Source of the DNA: a bacterium
Lineage (GTDB): Bacteria > Pseudomonadota > Alphaproteobacteria > Rs-D84 > CACZYB01
DNA length: 36,386 bases
Assembly (NCBI GenBank): GCA_024692925.1
Contig: JAILLX010000106.1
Span: 1 to 36,386 of the forward strand
Direction: 5' to 3'
A program made the translations under genes and the position numbers. The first letter of the stretch is position 1; every line of letters starts with the position of its first letter. The notes beneath the pieces were generated by a model that was not told where the DNA came from, searched no databases, and was given only the letters and a program-made list of their open reading frames with translations. Shown in pieces: positions 1-6,072 of this stretch.

Positions 1-1
1 T

Positions 2-1207
2 AAAATGGATAAACTAAGATCAAATCTTATTGTATCTCATCGTGCAATTCTTGAAGGTGACAGAGCTGAAAAACGTGATGAAATCATCAAAAATATTAAG
101 ATTGGTGATACAATGGATGGTATTATTAAAAATATTACTGACTATGGTGTATTTATTGATCTTGGTGGTGTTGATGGTCTTCTTCATATCACAGATATTT
201 CATGGAAACGTGTTTCAAATCCAAACGAACTTTTCACTGTTGGTCAAAAAATTACAACAAAAGTTATCAACTTTGATAAGGAAACAGGTCGTGTATCATT
301 GGGTATGAAACAACTTGAAAATGATCCATGGGAAAACATTGAAAAATTCGAAGTTGGTAAAATTTACAAAGGTAAAGTTACTAACCTTACAGATTATGGT
401 GCATTTATTGACCTTGATGATGGAATCGAAGGTTTGGTTCATGTATCTGAAATTTCATGGACAAAGAAAAATGTTCATCCATCAAAGGTTATTTCTGTTA
501 ACCAGGATGTTGATGTAATGGTTCTTGAAATTGATCGTGAAAAACGTCGTATTTCACTTGGTTTGAAACAATGCACACCAAATCCATGGAAAGACTTTGC
601 TGATACACACAAAGTTGGTGATGTTATCAAAGGCGAAATCAAAAATATTACTGAATTCGGTATTTTTGTAAGTCTTGGCAATGATTTGGATGGTATGGTT
701 CACCTATCTGATATTGATTGGGATAAAAACCCAGAAGAAGCTGTTAAAGAATATTCAAAGGGTATGACAATCGATACAAAGATTTTGGAAATCGATGCTG
801 AAAAAGAAAGAATTTCTTTGGGTATCAAACAACTTAAAGAAGACCGTGTTGCATCTTCACTTGACCGTGTAAAGAAAGGTGAAATCGTAACTTGTGTTAT
901 CAAAGAAATTAAAGAAGACGGAATCGTTGTTGACGTTAACGGCCTTCCTGGTTTCATTAAGACAAATGATCTTTCAAAGACAAAGTCTGAACAAAAACCA
1001 GAAAGATTTGCTGTTGATGAAAAAGTTGATGCAAAGATTACTGCTATTGATAACAAGACAATGCAACTTACATTATCTATCCGTGCTTATGAAATAGAAG
1101 AAGAAAAGAAGATAATGAAAGAATACGGTTCAACAGATACCGGTGCTTTGCTTGGTGATATACTTGGTGCATCACTTAAAGAAGCAGAAAAGAAATCAAA
1201 GAAATAA
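2..1207 (+). CDS. rpsA: 30S ribosomal protein S1, 5'-truncated by window edge
   Basis: Ribosomal protein S1 binds mRNA on the 30S subunit and helps deliver it to the ribosome. Four S1/OB-fold repeats are visible in order, each with the pattern hydrophobic-G-x-(I/V)-K-x-(I/L)-T-(D/E)-(Y/F)-G-x-F-(I/V) and a closing ISLGxKQ or VSLGMKQ. The first ATG in the window lies inside the conserved stretch that ends ILKMDK before NLIVSHRAILE in the family, and the frame stays open to base 2, so this is not the start. About 150 N-terminal residues (the ribosome-binding domains) are missing to the left. The repeats match domains 3-6 of a six-domain S1. A strong terminator follows 24 bases after the stop. 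Confidence 0.96.
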   Translation, partial: KMDKLRSNLIVSHRAILEGDRAEKRDEIIKNIKIGDTMDGIIKNITDYGVFIDLGGVDGLLHITDISWKRVSNPNELFTVGQKITTKVINFDKETGRVSLGMKQLENDPWENIEKFEVGKIYKGKVTNLTDYGAFIDLDDGIEGLVHVSEISWTKKNVHPSKVISVNQDVDVMVLEIDREKRRISLGLKQCTPNPWKDFADTHKVGDVIKGEIKNITEFGIFVSLGNDLDGMVHLSDIDWDKNPEEAVKEYSKGMTIDTKILEIDAEKERISLGIKQLKEDRVASSLDRVKKGEIVTCVIKEIKEDGIVVDVNGLPGFIKTNDLSKTKSEQKPERFAVDEKVDAKITAIDNKTMQLTLSIRAYEIEEEKKIMKEYGSTDTGALLGDILGASLKEAEKKSKK

Positions 1208-1231
1208 TATTTCTTTTCATCTTAAAAAAAC

Positions 1232-1260
1232 ACCCCCTCAATCGAGGGGGTATTTTCTTT
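1232..1260 (+). terminator. Rho-independent terminator of rpsA
   Basis: An 8-bp perfect stem (ACCCCCTC at 1232-1239, GAGGGGGT at 1244-1251) with an AATC loop is preceded by seven A and followed by ATTTTCTTT. It sits 24 bases after the rpsA stop and before the convergent Cys-rich gene. Confidence 0.9.
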
Positions 1261-1296
1261 CATTTTGTTATTGTTTATATGAAAGTTTTTATAAGT

Positions 1297-1923
1297 TTAA
1301 CCACAACTACCAGAATATGAATAATCACATGAAGTATGACTACTGTTCACCCTGTAATAAAGCGTCCTATGTCCGGATCTTGTAACCGTACGAGTTTTAG
1401 TACATGATGTTGAACAAGAATAAGATTCTGTTTTTGTACATTCATAAGTTTCAGAACAGCTATAACTTGTTTGACCATTACCTCCACCAGCATAAGGATC
1501 ACAAGGTTTTGATCTGGTGCAAGTGGAAGGAACTGATCTAGTACAAGTACTGGAACAAGTACCAGTATATGATTCTGTTGCAGTATACGAACAACTCTCG
1601 CTTCTATTTGAACAGGTTGTACAACTTGTTGCACCATCAGTTGAAGAAAAAGTACTGCCGGTACATGCCTTGCAACTTGATGCTCCAGTTTCGTTTTGAT
1701 ACTGACCTTTTGGACATGGGGTGCAGGATGATGAACCTACTGTGGATGAGTAAGTACCAGCCGGACACTTCGTACACGACGTCACCGCCCCACCTTTAGA
1801 GTAATAACCAACAGGACATGCTGTACAATGGAAATATTTTTCTTCCTTTGGATTTGCAGAATTTGCGGTTGGTATTCCTGCGAGTATGAACGCAGAAGTC
1901 GAAATTAAATGCTTTAGTTTCAT
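1297..1923 (-). CDS. Secreted Cys-rich repeat protein (GCC2/GCC3, ephrin-receptor-like)
   Basis: The predicted protein has 208 aa. The start at 1923 is chosen because a perfect AGGAGG lies 5 bases upstream and the protein then begins with a signal peptide (MKLKHL, a short hydrophobic run, then ANSANP). Residues of about 35-105 hold tandem units of the form CxxCPxGxYSxxxGxxSCxxCP, the cysteine pattern of GCC2/GCC3 or ephrin-receptor-like modules, better known from eukaryotic extracellular proteins but also found in secreted bacterial proteins. The rest is a second low-complexity zone rich in Cys, Ser, Thr and Tyr (CSSTCTRS, CTKTESYSCS), ending in SGSCG. About 28 cysteines imply extensive disulfides and an extracytoplasmic location. 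Its function is not recognised. It stands alone, convergent with rpsA, and its upstream region carries a tandem repeat array. Confidence 0.82.
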   Translation of the reverse strand: MKLKHLISTSAFILAGIPTANSANPKEEKYFHCTACPVGYYSKGGAVTSCTKCPAGTYSSTVGSSSCTPCPKGQYQNETGASSCKACTGSTFSSTDGATSCTTCSNRSESCSYTATESYTGTCSSTCTRSVPSTCTRSKPCDPYAGGGNGQTSYSCSETYECTKTESYSCSTSCTKTRTVTRSGHRTLYYRVNSSHTSCDYSYSGSCG

Positions 1924-1970
1924 GTTTTTCCTCCTTAAATTAAACATTCTTTTTCTTGAGGGGTCGCAAC

Positions 1971-2063
1971 TCCTCGTCATCTGAAGGACTATCCCCTCCA
2001 TCATACGAAGAACTCTCCTCGTTCGAAGGGCTAATCCTCCGTAATCCGAAGAACCACCACTCC
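1971..2063. repeat. Degenerate tandem array, period about 20-24 bp
   Basis: Four or five diverged units of the type CGTCATC-x-GAAGGAC or CGTAATCCGAAGAAC recur with starts near 1975, 1999, 2020, 2040 and 2063. The array lies directly upstream of the Cys-rich gene, where its promoter would be. The last unit runs into the palindromic repeat at 2064. Confidence 0.55.
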
Positions 2064-2579
2064 GTCATCCTGAACTTGATTCAGGATCTTTTCGGGCTTT
2101 TAATTTCGTGACTTTCATGCTTACTCGAGGCTTTAAGGTGGGCGGAGAAAAGCATGAAAACCTCCACCCATTCAAGGGTTTGATTTTGATGCGGACCTGC
2201 GAATCTTTACAATCCGCCTGTATCCCACAGAAAACCTTGGTTCCTTGCCTATAACATAAACAAAAAACCACCGATAAAATGATGTGATCAAAAAACTATT
2301 TTTTGATAAGTTGAGGTCGGAGAAATTCACCTGTAAAAACAAATGGTTAAATAATACTTGTTGCAAAAAAATTTGAAACAGGATATACTAATCAAAAAAA
2401 GGGTGGTTTTTTGTTTACGGTGTTGCCTGAAAATCCAGCCTCTCCGCCCCCTACATCCCAACAGATAGATTTTTCGAAGATAGGTCAAAATGAAAGCCTT
2501 GAAATGGGTGTCTTCCACTACCCTATGTCATCCCGAATTTATTTTTGGATCTTAGACCCTGAAACAAGTTCAAGGTGAC
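2064..2579. repeat. Inverted-repeat-bounded segment, MITE-like relic
   Basis: A 25-base palindromic unit at 2064-2088 (stem TCCTGAA/TTCAGGA) matches the reverse complement of 2555-2579 at 21 of 25 positions by hand count. A related unit at 2527-2551 faces the right-hand one, separated by TTA, so the right end is a head-to-head pair. Inside are a perfect 16-bp inverted repeat (2257-2272 against 2402-2417) and a 9-bp pair (2140-2148 against 2441-2449). No transposase is encoded. This fits a non-autonomous element or a nested set of intergenic palindromic repeats. Confidence 0.55.
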
Positions 2580-2623
2580 AGCGGATATTGGGGTGATATT
2601 TATAATCAGAATGACAATGGATA

Positions 2624-3943
2624 TTATGGCAACAATGGTGACCACGCAGGATCTGACGCATTAGTTGGAAGTTTCAAAGTATTATGATTATATCCAGTTA
2701 TATCCACACTTTGAATAGTCAACCTATCCTGCCCATCTTTGGTTGATTTTTGTTCATAAAATATAATCCTTCTACCATTTGGCGACCATGTTGGAGATTC
2801 CACCATATAACCATCAGCAATCATACGTTCCCCAGTACCATCCTCGAACATCAAACCAATGTAAAACTTATTATTTTTTATTTTAACAAAGGCAAGATAA
2901 TCGCCCCTTGGCGACCAATTAACATCACCATATTGCCCCTCACCAAAACTAACACGCTCGACATTGCCACCATCCCTATCCATAGTATAAATCTGAGGTT
3001 TTCCACTTCTATCAGAAACAAAGGCTATACGCTTTCCATCCGGTGAATAAGTAGGTGCCGTTTCAATTGCAGGGTGCGAAGTCAATCTTTTAAGTTTTTT
3101 TGATTTCAAATTCATCTCATAAATATCAGAATTTCCATCTTCGGCAATACTCATCAAAACATACTTATCATCCGGAGAAAACCTTGGTGCAAATGACATT
3201 CCAGGAAAATTTCCAAGCAAATCTTGCTCGCCTGTTTCAATATCAAAAATATAAACACGAGGCACCTGCTTAAAATAAGTCACATAGGCAATTTTTTGCG
3301 AATTATTTGAAAATACTGGTGTTGTCACAGGAATTTTTCCATCAGTTAAATATTTAAGATTCGCCCCATCCTGATCAACAACACTTAATCTTTTTGTTCT
3401 ATCAAGTTTTGAACCAGTTTCAGAAACATAAACAATCCTTGTATCAAAATACCCTTTATCCCCAGTCATTCTTTTATACACATAATCAGAAATTATATGT
3501 GCAATTCTTCGCCAATTCGAAACCTCAGTTATAAGTGCCTGCCCTTCAATTCTTTGCTGTGCAGGAACATCCCAAAGATGGAATTCAACCCTAAGTTTGC
3601 CATCTTCTCTTTTCAAAATTTTTCCATAAATCAAAGCCTGTGCATTTATAACAGACCAGTTTTCGAAATTCGGAGCATCTGCCACATTTTGCTTTTTATC
3701 AACAAAAGCCTTATGATCAATAGGTCTGAAAAGCCCCGAACTTTTTAAATCATTAGTAATTACACCAGTAATTTTTTGCCCAATATCTTTATTTTCCTTA
3801 TTATCCCCATCAAAATCCATAATTGCAATAGAAATAGGTTCGATATTACCACTATCAATATCAACATAAATTTCAGCCAACGCCGAAATTGTTCCTAATA
3901 AAATAAAAGCAAGTAAAAACAATGATTTTTTTAAATTTTTCAT
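2624..3943 (-). CDS. tolB: Tol-Pal system periplasmic protein TolB
   Basis: TolB is the periplasmic beta-propeller of the Tol-Pal complex, which links Pal and peptidoglycan to the inner-membrane TolQRA motor and aids outer-membrane constriction and integrity. The 439-aa length is normal. It has an N-terminal signal peptide (MKNLKKSLFLLAF to about residue 23), the TolB N-terminal domain (to about 160), and then repeated propeller blades of the form YSPDGKRIAFVSDRSGKPQIY and WSPxGxxLAF. An AGGAG lies 8-12 bases before the ATG. Unusually for the family, no tolQ, tolR, tolA or pal lies nearby, and the gene looks monocistronic. Confidence 0.95.
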   Translation of the reverse strand: MKNLKKSLFLLAFILLGTISALAEIYVDIDSGNIEPISIAIMDFDGDNKENKDIGQKITGVITNDLKSSGLFRPIDHKAFVDKKQNVADAPNFENWSVINAQALIYGKILKREDGKLRVEFHLWDVPAQQRIEGQALITEVSNWRRIAHIISDYVYKRMTGDKGYFDTRIVYVSETGSKLDRTKRLSVVDQDGANLKYLTDGKIPVTTPVFSNNSQKIAYVTYFKQVPRVYIFDIETGEQDLLGNFPGMSFAPRFSPDDKYVLMSIAEDGNSDIYEMNLKSKKLKRLTSHPAIETAPTYSPDGKRIAFVSDRSGKPQIYTMDRDGGNVERVSFGEGQYGDVNWSPRGDYLAFVKIKNNKFYIGLMFEDGTGERMIADGYMVESPTWSPNGRRIIFYEQKSTKDGQDRLTIQSVDITGYNHNTLKLPTNASDPAWSPLLP

Positions 3944-3965
3944 ACTAAAATCTCCTTACATATAT

Positions 3966-3993
3966 AATTTACTTGAAATTTTTTCTTTTGCAA
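3966..3993 (-). promoter_or_regulatory. Possible tolB promoter
   Basis: On the minus strand, TTGCAA (3988-3993) and TAAATT (3966-3971) are separated by 16 bases. The predicted transcript start is about 16 bases before the ATG, just covering the ribosome-binding site. In such AT-rich DNA this is only suggestive. Confidence 0.35.
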
Positions 3994-4035
3994 TAGATAC
4001 TTTTTCAAAAGGAGAAAATGCTAGCATAATATTTA

Positions 4036-4065
4036 TTGACAAATAATACTTTTATTGTCTATAAT
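4036..4065 (+). promoter_or_regulatory. Sigma70-type promoter of the ACP-like gene
   Basis: A perfect TTGACA (4036-4041) and a perfect TATAAT (4060-4065) are 18 bases apart. The expected transcript start, about 4071-4073, lies only 2-4 bases before the ATG at 4075, so the mRNA would be leaderless or nearly so. Confidence 0.75.
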
Positions 4066-4074
4066 ATAGATATT

Positions 4075-4374
4075 ATGACTAATAAAACTGAAAAAATGTA
4101 TAACAAAAGAAAGCTTTTTAAGCAAGAGATTCAAAGGGTTTTGGCTCAAAACACCCCTAGTATTGCTATGAAAGATTTCGATTCGGTAAAAAAGGAAAAT
4201 TATTCAACTCTTGGTATGGATTATTGGGAATGGATGGATTTTCTTGCAAATTTGGAAACAACTTTTTCAAAAGATTTGACCGAAACCACCGATAAATTCA
4301 AAATTGAAACAATAGATGACGTTATCGAAGCCCTCTATTTTGCCCCAAATATTAAGAATTTATACAATAATTAA
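4075..4374 (+). CDS. Acyl-carrier-protein homologue without the phosphopantetheine serine
   Basis: This 99-aa protein aligns over its C-terminal 75 residues with the canonical AcpP encoded next to it. The AcpP segment LGADSLDTVELVMAFE matches LGMDYWEWMDFLANLE without gaps, and TVEDAVKYIEA matches TIDDVIEALYF. The serine that would carry 4'-phosphopantetheine is Tyr50 here, followed by Trp51, so it cannot serve as an ordinary acyl carrier. It is probably a regulatory, structural or interaction variant, or a specialised ACP-fold protein. The ATG at 4075 is chosen because it lies just after a strong promoter; the TTG at 4036 is part of the -35 box. No Shine-Dalgarno sequence is visible, consistent with a leaderless message. 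Met8 (4096) is an alternative start. The ACP-fold call comes from a hand alignment. Confidence 0.72.
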   Translation: MTNKTEKMYNKRKLFKQEIQRVLAQNTPSIAMKDFDSVKKENYSTLGMDYWEWMDFLANLETTFSKDLTETTDKFKIETIDDVIEALYFAPNIKNLYNN

Positions 4375-4404
4375 TTTCCAAAAACGGCTTTTTTGCATTA
4401 TTGC

Positions 4405-4433
4405 TTGACATTTCCCAGCAGAAATAGTAAATT
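4405..4433 (+). promoter_or_regulatory. acpP promoter
   Basis: TTGACA (4405-4410) and TAAATT (4428-4433) are separated by 17 bases. The predicted transcript starts near 4440, giving a leader of about 50 bases that contains AAGGTGA before the acpP ATG. Confidence 0.6.
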
Positions 4434-4489
4434 ATCTCTATTCGGTTTAAAACTGAAAATAAGTTTAACTAACAAAAAGGTGAAAAAAA

Positions 4490-4729
4490 ATGGCTGAACA
4501 AAATGTTCTTGAAAAAGTAAAAAAAATCGTTGTTGAAAACCTCGGTGTAGAAGCTGATAAGGTTACTGAAAAATCAAGTTTTATTGATGATCTCGGTGCT
4601 GATTCTCTTGATACAGTTGAGTTAGTAATGGCTTTCGAAGAAGAATTCGGTTGCGAAATTCCTGATGAAGAAGCTGAAAAAATCTTGACTGTAGAAGATG
4701 CTGTAAAATACATCGAAGCACATATGTAA
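4490..4729 (+). CDS. acpP: Acyl carrier protein
   Basis: AcpP carries growing acyl chains on a 4'-phosphopantetheine arm during fatty-acid (type II FAS), lipid A and phospholipid synthesis in the cytoplasm. The length of 79 aa is standard. The DSL motif (Ser39 attachment site) is intact within LGADSLDTVE, and the family pattern FGCEIPDEEAEKI and TVEDAVKYIE follows. AAGGTGA lies upstream. The usual fabG/fabF neighbours are absent: the gene has its own promoter and terminator and is preceded by the serine-less ACP homologue. Mature protein supplied here may serve the plsC product encoded farther along. Confidence 0.97.
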   Translation: MAEQNVLEKVKKIVVENLGVEADKVTEKSSFIDDLGADSLDTVELVMAFEEEFGCEIPDEEAEKILTVEDAVKYIEAHM

Positions 4730-4751
4730 TTTATGTTTCAGTTTTAAAAAG

Positions 4752-4774
4752 CCTCCCAATCGGGAGGTTTTTTT
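4752..4774 (+). terminator. Rho-independent terminator of acpP
   Basis: CCTCCC (4752-4757) and GGGAGG (4762-4767) enclose an AATC loop, with seven T following and five A just upstream, so it may work in both directions. The loop is the same as in the rpsA terminator. ruvX on the other strand ends 17 bases beyond. Confidence 0.9.
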
Positions 4775-4790
4775 ATTTTAAAATTTTATA

Positions 4791-5255
4791 TTAAAAAGCA
4801 TCCAAAACTCTTTGTAAAATTTCTGCGGCTGCAACCTTATCCAATATTTTTTTTCGTTTCTGCCTACTTAAATCAAATTCACGAATAAGCATTTTTTCAC
4901 TCATCGCCGAAGTCATACGTTCATCAACAAAAGTTATATCAATATCCGGCATAAATTCAGAAAGTTTTTCAGCAAAAAACCTTACTTTTTTTGCGGTTTC
5001 GCCCTCCTCCCCATTCATTTGCAAAGGAAGTCCCAAAACAATAACTGCGACATCCATATCATCAACAATTTTTTTTATTTCCGGAAATAAATCCTTATAA
5101 CTTTTATTTTTAAGCATAGCATAAGGAGTGGCAATCTGTCGTCCAACATCCGAAACGGCAACACCAATATTTACATCGCCATAATCTATTCCTAAAAAAC
5201 GCTTTTCAGTTGAAAAATATTTTTGCTTAAGGGTATTGAAAATATTATTTTGCAA
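4791..5255 (-). CDS. ruvX: Putative Holliday junction resolvase / pre-16S rRNA nuclease, YqgF family
   Basis: YqgF/RuvX proteins have an RNase H-like fold and are implicated in maturing the 5' end of 16S rRNA and in recombination. The 154-aa product shows the expected motifs: FLGIDYG with the first catalytic Asp at residue 24, VIVLGLPLQMNG, FVDERMTS, and the C-terminal KVAAAEILQ. The start is a TTG at 5255, supported by AGGAG 7 bases upstream. No ATG precedes the first catalytic motif. It is convergent with acpP and divergent from the Cys/His-rich membrane protein. Confidence 0.93.
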   Translation of the reverse strand: MQNNIFNTLKQKYFSTEKRFLGIDYGDVNIGVAVSDVGRQIATPYAMLKNKSYKDLFPEIKKIVDDMDVAVIVLGLPLQMNGEEGETAKKVRFFAEKLSEFMPDIDITFVDERMTSAMSEKMLIREFDLSRQKRKKILDKVAAAEILQRVLDAF

Positions 5256-5331
5256 TGTTATACTCCTGTTATGAATTATTTTTAATATAGTTCAGAAAAT
5301 AAGGAAAGTCAATCAACAAAAGGAGCTTAAA

Positions 5332-5646
5332 ATGGTTGCTAAAAAAACAACAAAAAAACCAGTTGCTAAAAAAACTGTAAAGGCTACAAAGGCTGTAAAA
5401 CCTACTAAAAAAGTAGAAGTTGCACCTGTTGAAAATAAATGTGCATGTGGTGCTGACTGCAAATGTGGATGTTGCTGTAAATGTGCAAAGGTAAAACAAT
5501 TCATCGTTTTGCTTTTAATCGTTATTGCAACAGTAATCGCTACATTAGTTGTGACACACAAAGGTCCATGTGGAAAACACCCACACGGTCCATGTCCATG
5601 TGAAAAAAAGGCTCCATGCCCACACATGCAAAAAATGGCAAAATAA
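5332..5646 (+). CDS. Small Lys-rich, Cys/His-rich single-pass membrane protein
   Basis: This 104-aa protein has three zones. Residues 1-33 are a Lys/Ala/Pro/Val-rich basic segment like histone-H1-type tails. Residues of about 36-52 form a dense cysteine cluster (CACGADCKCGCCCKC, eight Cys) resembling a metallothionein or metal-binding knot. Residues of about 56-76 are a transmembrane helix. The final 28 residues are rich in His, Cys, Pro and Gly (CGKHPHGPCPC). The basic N-terminus predicts that the first Cys cluster is cytoplasmic and the His/Cys tail periplasmic. AAGGAGC lies upstream and a clear terminator downstream, so it is a genuine monocistronic gene. The family is not recognised. A role in metal binding is inference. 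The basic segment resembles the tail of the 23.1-kb protein. Confidence 0.75.
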   Translation: MVAKKTTKKPVAKKTVKATKAVKPTKKVEVAPVENKCACGADCKCGCCCKCAKVKQFIVLLLIVIATVIATLVVTHKGPCGKHPHGPCPCEKKAPCPHMQKMAK

Positions 5647-5671
5647 TTTTTGCTTAGCTAATGTTTAAAAA

Positions 5672-5697
5672 GGGCATTGAAAAATGTCCTTTTTTAT
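5672..5697 (+). terminator. Rho-independent terminator after the Cys/His-rich gene
   Basis: GGGCATT (5672-5678) and AATGTCC (5683-5689), with one G-U pair, enclose a GAAA tetraloop. Upstream A and downstream T tracts extend the stem and give a seven-T tail. Confidence 0.85.
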
Positions 5698-5709
5698 TTT
5701 AATCAATGC

Positions 5710-5739
5710 TTGACTACTAAAATCAAATAATGCTAATAT
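5710..5739 (+). promoter_or_regulatory. gatC promoter with extended -10
   Basis: TTGACT (5710-5715) and TAATAT (5734-5739) are 18 bases apart, and TGC immediately before the -10 makes it an extended -10 element. The same TGC-TAATAT occurs before the histone-like gene at 23093-23101. Confidence 0.6.
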
Positions 5740-5767
5740 TCATTCATAGAAAAAAAGAGGAAATATT

Positions 5768-6061
5768 ATGTATTTTACAAAAGAAAAAATTAAAAAAAAT
5801 GCAAAGTTAGTTCGCTTAGGTATGCCTGATGAACTTGCTGAAAAAATGATACCTGAACTTGAAAATGTTATTGAATGGATTGAAGGTTTGGACGATGTGA
5901 ATGTTGATGGCGTTGAACCACTTATTTCCGTAAATGAACATGATCTTCCAAAACGTGATGATGTTGTTAAAATGGAAAACACTCGTGACGAAGTTTTAAC
6001 AAACGCACCTGCACCTGACGAAGATGGCGAATTTTTCACTGTTCCAAAAATTATTGAGTAA
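5768..6061 (+). CDS. gatC: Asp-tRNA(Asn)/Glu-tRNA(Gln) amidotransferase subunit C
   Basis: GatC is the small clamp subunit of GatCAB, which amidates Glu-tRNA(Gln) and/or Asp-tRNA(Asn). The 97-aa length is typical. Family features are the N-terminal helix with AKLVRLGMPDELAEKMIPELENVIEWIEGL, summarised here as (A)xLxRL...E, followed by VDGVEPLISV and, near the end, REDxV-like KRDDVVKM and DGEFFTVPKII. GAGGAAATATT lies upstream of the ATG. Unusually, gatA and gatB are not adjacent; secF follows after 11 bases, so the two probably share a transcript. Confidence 0.94.
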   Translation: MYFTKEKIKKNAKLVRLGMPDELAEKMIPELENVIEWIEGLDDVNVDGVEPLISVNEHDLPKRDDVVKMENTRDEVLTNAPAPDEDGEFFTVPKIIE

Positions 6062-6072
6062 AAGGATTAAAA

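Larger units (their letters stand above)
1924..2623. other. Gene-free 700-bp region filled with degenerate repeats
   Basis: No credible gene is seen between the Cys-rich gene and tolB. Short frames here lack ribosome-binding sites and family features. The stretch contains a degenerate tandem array (about 1971-2063), an inverted-repeat-bounded segment (2064-2579) and interior inverted repeats, described separately. Confidence 0.7.

Noticed and set aside
5..1207. Complete 400-aa short form of ribosomal protein S1 starting at base 5
   Set aside because: The Met is internal to a conserved S1 segment and the frame is open to the edge, without a ribosome-binding site in view.
4018..4029. Three-codon mini-ORF (ATG CTA GCA TAA) after AGGAG, including the palindrome ATGCTAGCAT
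   Set aside because: It lies upstream of the consensus promoter of the pseudo-ACP gene, so it would not be in that transcript. No other transcript is evident.
5313..5627. 104-aa His/Phe-rich frame opposite the Cys/His-rich gene
   Set aside because: The plus-strand frame has a ribosome-binding site, promoter-proximal position and terminator. This one has none.
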